Shown here piece after piece: positions 34,070 to 37,224 of a DNA stretch of 37,224 nt. Source of the stretch: Bacillota bacterium. Its GTDB lineage: Bacteria; Bacillota; Sulfobacillia; Sulfobacillales; Sulfobacillaceae. The DNA lies in assembly GCA_021841025.1 (NCBI GenBank), contig JAKBWA010000041.1, forward strand, positions 1 to 37,224, read 5' to 3'. Below the pieces are notes generated by a model that worked only from the letters and a program-made list of their open reading frames with translations, did no database searches and had not been told where the DNA came from. Both the position numbers and the translations under genes were made by a program. Position 1 is the stretch's first letter, and each line of letters starts with the position of its first letter.

Positions 34070-34696
34070 ATGACGAAGTCCGCTAGCGATTTTAATGATA
34101 TTGACCACGAATTGGCACAATTGGTTGCCCGACGTTTAAAAATGCCTGACACTGCCACATGGCCCGACGTGACGGATTTGGACAAATGGGCTAAAGAACT
34201 CAACATTAACAAAAACACTCTCATAGGCGTCTTCTTAGCATTGGAAAACACCACACCTACCGACGGAGAAAACTCTGACATCCATGAAATGATCACCCAG
34301 GAGGATCCTGTGGAAGTATTGCCTTTGATGTTATCGGTAACTTGGCCCGAAGCCACTTGTGTGCTTACGACAGCGATGCAATATGCTGATTTTAGTATAG
34401 TCCATGGGCAAATCTTTCCTGTGGCCGGATTAAAGTCTCCAATAGAATTCAGCGCCGCTTTGAAAATTTCCGGCGGACAACACCCATACCAGGTAACACC
34501 CCACCACGAAAATTATGGAGTACTAGGCGACAACACACAGTGGATTGTGAGACCGGCATTAGAAACTGGCTGGTCATCTTTGTCGTGGAGCTTAATCCCC
34601 GCCAAACCTACTCGCCAGTTTTATCCTTTTCAATTTCAATGGTCAGATGCCATTACTGTCGAAAAGCCTCTAGGATTCCATTCCCGCCGAGGATAA
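34070..34696 (+). CDS. Paralog A of a tandem pair, unknown family
   Basis: A 208-aa soluble protein with no signal peptide, membrane helix or catalytic motif that I recognise. It aligns along its whole length with the next gene: DIDHELAQLVARRL near the N-terminus, LPLMLSVTWPE in the middle, a xxYADFSIVHG-type strand (97 residues in from the start or later), and W-x-RPALE...LSWSLIPAK near the C-terminus. The predicted fold is an N-terminal helix followed by mostly beta strands. AAGGAGG at 34053-34059 precedes the ATG. It is probably co-transcribed with the second copy 41 bases downstream. Confidence 0.7.
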   Translation: MTKSASDFNDIDHELAQLVARRLKMPDTATWPDVTDLDKWAKELNINKNTLIGVFLALENTTPTDGENSDIHEMITQEDPVEVLPLMLSVTWPEATCVLTTAMQYADFSIVHGQIFPVAGLKSPIEFSAALKISGGQHPYQVTPHHENYGVLGDNTQWIVRPALETGWSSLSWSLIPAKPTRQFYPFQFQWSDAITVEKPLGFHSRRG

Positions 34697-34737
34697 CACC
34701 TCGGGTAAATTCGCAAAAGAGAAAGGAGCATGAGCCT

Positions 34738-35361
34738 ATGCGGGAAGAACATCCTTACCATCCCTCAGCAGAATTGCGGGAACTTGACTACAACTTAGCA
34801 CAATTGATTCAAAAACGGCGAAATCTGTCCGAGAGTAATCAAACGCCTGATATGGCCACACTTAAGGAATGGCTGCCGGATGCAAAATCTGCTGCTATCA
34901 GTCATTTTGTGTTCAAATTCGTTACTCCCGATAAAAAAATAGATTTTATCTTCGATTCCTTCAATGACGAAATAGTCAGTGGAGCAACACCTTTAATGCT
35001 TGAAACTCAATGGGAAGGCAATCGGCTCTTATTGACCCATGCTTTGCATTATTCCAGTTATAGCTTGGTTTACAGCCGACTCAGCTCCGATCATCCGCTA
35101 GAGGGTACTCCTTTAGACATTCTTCTGCAAATTGACGGGATCGAAACAGATTTTAACATCAAAGGCCAGGAAGGTTCAGCAACTGCGGAGAAGAAATTAG
35201 ACATCGTGTGGCACATCAACCCACGCTTGCCTGTCCAAACAGATCAGTTGACGTGGTCGCTGATACCCGCCCAAGACTCACTTTTTCCACACTCTGAACG
35301 CATCGAACCCCTAAAGTTACAACCTCCTCATCCTTTAACATTTCGTCCACTACGCCCGTGA
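34738..35361 (+). CDS. Paralog B of a tandem pair, unknown family
   Basis: A 207-aa protein homologous to the preceding gene: ELDYNLAQLIQKRR, TPLMLETQWEG, LHYSSYSLVYSRL, WHINPRLP and LTWSLIPAQD match the same positions there. The pair has diverged strongly, with perhaps a quarter to a third of residues shared, so the duplication is old and both copies are kept. The ATG at 34738 is preceded by AAAGGAG at 9 bases; the longer open frame into the first gene is not used. No function can be assigned. It ends before a strong bidirectional terminator. Confidence 0.7.
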   Translation: MREEHPYHPSAELRELDYNLAQLIQKRRNLSESNQTPDMATLKEWLPDAKSAAISHFVFKFVTPDKKIDFIFDSFNDEIVSGATPLMLETQWEGNRLLLTHALHYSSYSLVYSRLSSDHPLEGTPLDILLQIDGIETDFNIKGQEGSATAEKKLDIVWHINPRLPVQTDQLTWSLIPAQDSLFPHSERIEPLKLQPPHPLTFRPLRP

Positions 35362-35725
35362 TAAACCGTCAGATCTCTCAAGAAAATCTCTATATCGAAC
35401 ATATAGAAAGGCTTTCAGCGCAAAATCCGCACTTTTCCTCAAGGAGAGACTTTAATGGATTGCACTGACTGCTTAGGCCAAAGTTCCAGTCTGCTATTCT
35501 TGAGAGAATAAGAGTTAAGTCTCCTCAATGTCTACCATTACTTCATCGGGAACACCGTCAAACGACGCAGCATTTTTATCTTGATAACAAGAAGGAAAGG
35601 AAGAGACGAACCTTCCCTCTTATCACCCAAGCCAGAGTACCAATCCCTAATCACAATGAAATGTTCCCCGCGCCAATACCGGGGCGGGGAACATTTATTA
35701 ATATTTCGGGTATCACTATATCGGA
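35362..35725. other. Convergent intergenic region with bidirectional terminator
   Basis: Apart from the terminator at 35660-35695 no gene or site is recognised. The open frame through 35581-35808 has no ribosome site and overlaps the Hsp20 gene. Confidence 0.4.
35660..35695. terminator. Bidirectional rho-independent terminator
   Basis: A 12-bp stem, AATGTTCCCCGC (35660-35671) with GCGGGGAACATT (35684-35695), around a 12-base loop. TATTAAT follows on the plus strand, and TCATTGTG flanks the minus strand side. It sits between the convergent paralog pair and the Hsp20 gene and probably serves both. Confidence 0.75.
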
Positions 35726-36115
35726 CTAGGCCTCCAAGTGACTGGCCCCGTCTTGCGTGCGGATTTGAACCGGAACCACTTTCTTTCCCGCTAAAGGAAT
35801 TCGAATAGTTAAAAGACCTTGATTCAATTCTGCAGCAATTTGGTCCGATTGGACACGCTCAGGCAATTCAATATGGTAATTGAATGGGACTTGCCGAATT
35901 TCACGGCGCAAATACATTTCCTCTTCTTCGGACTGCATTCCGTGCCCTCGCACCTCAAGAATGTTGCCGTCGACGTGGAGGCTTAATTGATCTTGAGTAT
36001 ATCCCGGAACAGCCAGCACCACTTTGAATTCATCATCCTTTTTCACAATGTTAGTGGCTGGCGTAAACTCGACTGATTGTAATGGACGGAAAAATTCATC
36101 CCATAACATCATCAT
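35726..36115 (-). CDS. Small heat-shock protein, Hsp20/alpha-crystallin family
   Basis: A 129-aa ATP-independent holdase chaperone. The alpha-crystallin domain spans about residues 18-112: PATNIVKKDDEFKVVLAVPG, LEVRGHG, EMYLRREIRQVPFNYHIELPE and NQGLLTIRIPL, the standard order of this family. A C-terminal I/V-x-I/V motif (VQI) for oligomer contacts follows at about residue 118. AGGGGTGA precedes the first of three successive ATG codons. A good sigma-A-type promoter lies about 40 bases upstream, with tandem repeats between promoter and ribosome site, which suggests repressor control. A close paralog lies 750 bases upstream on the same strand. Confidence 0.92.
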   Translation of the reverse strand: MMMLWDEFFRPLQSVEFTPATNIVKKDDEFKVVLAVPGYTQDQLSLHVDGNILEVRGHGMQSEEEEMYLRREIRQVPFNYHIELPERVQSDQIAAELNQGLLTIRIPLAGKKVVPVQIRTQDGASHLEA

Positions 36116-36134
36116 GACTCACCCCTTTTTATGA

Positions 36135-36152
36135 CTTTGACTATCTTTGACT
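36135..36152 (-). promoter_or_regulatory. Tandem operator-like repeats of Hsp20 gene
   Basis: Two copies of CTTTGACT (36135-36142 and 36145-36152; AGTCAAAG on the coding strand) are spaced by 10 bases, one helical turn. They lie just downstream of the -10 element, a position suited to a repressor. They do not match the CIRCE element of HrcA. Confidence 0.5.
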
Positions 36153-36154
36153 TT

Positions 36155-36184
36155 ATGATAAGGAAATGCCCTAGCTATTGTCAA
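36155..36184 (-). promoter_or_regulatory. Sigma-A-type promoter of Hsp20 gene
   Basis: On the minus strand TTGACA (36179-36184), an 18-base spacer and TATCAT (36155-36160), a near-consensus promoter. Confidence 0.65.
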
Positions 36185-36862
36185 GGATTTTTTGGGAAAA
36201 ATTTCTCACAAAAGTTTTTGGATGACCAGCCCAAATACTCCCTCCTAAGTTTGAGCTAGTCGGACGATTCTATCTGCGATCTCTAAGAAGTATTCCCCCA
36301 TGAATCCTCTAAAGGCCATACTCCTAGCCAGAAATGGCGCAACAGGTCTGCTTTAAGAACTCAGCGACCTTCACATCCATGAGATTTGGTTCGCCATTTA
36401 GTCTTTTGGCAACCTGCGTACTTTCGCAGGATCCACCGATCGCAATGAGGTACATTTCACAGGTCTCGAAGGTATTAGAGGTGGTTCGTATGATGCAAAC
36501 TGTCACCACCAATGAGCAAATCGTGGCCCTTAGTGTCAGCCGTTGGGGAGATCTCCAAAGAGAATGCGGTACGAAAAAGGGCACCCGCTCACTAGGCGGT
36601 GCCCAAAAATGGACAGCTTTAAAAAAGGGATACGGACGTGATGCATACGCCACTCACTTAACACATCATCATCATGACAACACCAAGCCACTTCCGGGCG
36701 TCGTATACACGAAATCTCTCTCCGCGCTCGATTTGCGCTCATAACGGCACTGGCACCAAACACCAGAGGTTATTATCATTGCAGTTGTGGCACGCTTCAT
36801 GGAGGTATGACGTAGCAATTCGCTCGCGCCACTTGTTAGCTACGCCTTTACTATTGAATAGC
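36185..36862. other. Intergenic region between the two Hsp20 genes
   Basis: Open frames cross on both strands but none shows a recognisable protein. On the plus strand an ATG at 36490 follows GAGGTGG, but the frame runs through the terminator hairpin, so it is doubtful. A frame at 36674-36860 has scattered Cys/His that might be a decayed fragment. No clear gene is called. Confidence 0.35.
36574..36604 (-). terminator. Rho-independent terminator, minus strand
   Basis: GGGCA(C)CCGC (36579-36588) pairs with GCGGTGCCC (36596-36604), with one bulged base and a 7-base loop. On the minus strand the stem is followed by TTTTT. It would end transcripts coming from the second Hsp20 gene about 260 bases upstream. 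Confidence 0.65.
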
Positions 36863-37224
36863 TTAACTCGATGCCTCAATGCTCTTGATCTCAGTGCCTT
36901 GGATTTTAACCGGAATCACTTGCTTCGGTTGCAACGGAATCGTCACGGTCAATAATCCCACTTTCAACTCGGCTCCGATACGCTCTGCTTGGGCGCGTTC
37001 TGGCAATTCAATGCGGTACCGAAATGGCAACGGTCTAATCTCTCGACGGAGGTATACTTCATTTTCTCCACTGGCGTCCCCCTCGCCGCGAACCTCCAAC
37101 ACATTCTCCTCAATGTTCAGATGCAGTTGTTGTTCAGAGTACCCCGGCACGGCTAACACCACTTGAAATTCATCGTCCTTTTTCACAATGTTGGTGGCCG
37201 GTACGAAATCCATTTGTTCAAGCG
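36863..37224 (-). CDS. Second Hsp20/alpha-crystallin protein, cut by window edge
   Basis: Close paralog of the Hsp20 gene at 35726, with the same motifs: FVPATNIVKKDDEFQVVLAVPG, NVLEVRGEG, VYLRREIRPLPFRYRIELPE and VGLLTVTIP. An ATG lies at 37213, but the frame continues upstream (LEQ before the Met) in register with the first paralog's N-terminus (LQS-VEF). The true start is therefore probably about 13 residues further, outside the window. Role as for the first copy: ATP-independent holding of unfolding proteins. Confidence 0.88.
   Translation of the reverse strand, partial: LEQMDFVPATNIVKKDDEFQVVLAVPGYSEQQLHLNIEENVLEVRGEGDASGENEVYLRREIRPLPFRYRIELPERAQAERIGAELKVGLLTVTIPLQPKQVIPVKIQGTEIKSIEASS

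Noticed and set aside
36324-36744. Opposed open frames between the Hsp20 genes
   Set aside because: They cross a terminator hairpin and show no recognisable protein; kept only as gap notes.
1-37224. CRISPR array, tRNA or rRNA genes
   Set aside because: No regularly spaced repeats, no cloverleaf with a GGTTCRANYCC-type arm, and no rRNA sequence were found by eye.

Overview
The window reads as chromosomal DNA of a Gram-positive, Firmicutes-type bacterium of moderate GC. Start codons are often GTG or TTG behind strong AGGAGG-like ribosome sites. Gene content (pyruvoyl arginine decarboxylase polyamine operon, acetyl-type MetA, class A PBP, small heat-shock proteins, photolyase) fits a moderately thermophilic, Sulfobacillus-like organism. 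That genus is an inference from gene content, not a measured placement. No tRNA, rRNA, CRISPR array or complete mobile element was seen.

Left part (1-5282): the first ~135 bases look like the right end of an IS200/IS605 (TnpB-type) element. It abuts, and supplies the last codons of, a lipoprotein gene broken by several frameshifts. Then come a secreted protein with three copies of a WIP-containing repeat, a small zinc-ribbon protein and a DNA photolyase.

Middle part (5345-22446): a secreted Amidase_6-type protein overlaps tail-to-tail with a penicillin-acylase-family hydrolase. A DUF2231-like membrane protein follows, then a structured leader in front of a J-domain/B-box/membrane protein, a GT2 glycosyltransferase, a NimT/CynX-like MFS exporter, a large secreted protein of unknown function, an 81-aa protein and a polytopic membrane protein. 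A stand-alone receiver and a soluble histidine kinase are convergent and may form a phosphorelay. Two nitrilase-superfamily genes come next; the second is fused to an amidohydrolase-like barrel and appears to have lost key catalytic residues in both halves. Three DnaA-box-like sites and a terminator separate it from an HNH protein.

Right part (23028-37224): a helical protein and an SPFH protein, metA, and a tight minus-strand operon pdaD-speE-speB-argS that makes agmatine, putrescine and spermidine from arginine and also charges tRNA-Arg. The ArgS lacks the class I HIGH motif. On the other strand is a class A PBP whose stop codon shares a TTAA palindrome with the stop of a convergent PhzF-family gene. 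The window ends with a tandem pair of paralogous genes of unknown family, a bidirectional terminator and two Hsp20 genes, the last cut by the window edge.

The best candidates for undescribed biology are the double pseudoenzyme at 19652-21148, the paralog pair at 34070-35361, the HIGH-less ArgS, the structured leader at 9684-9775 and the compact HNH protein at 21410-22003.
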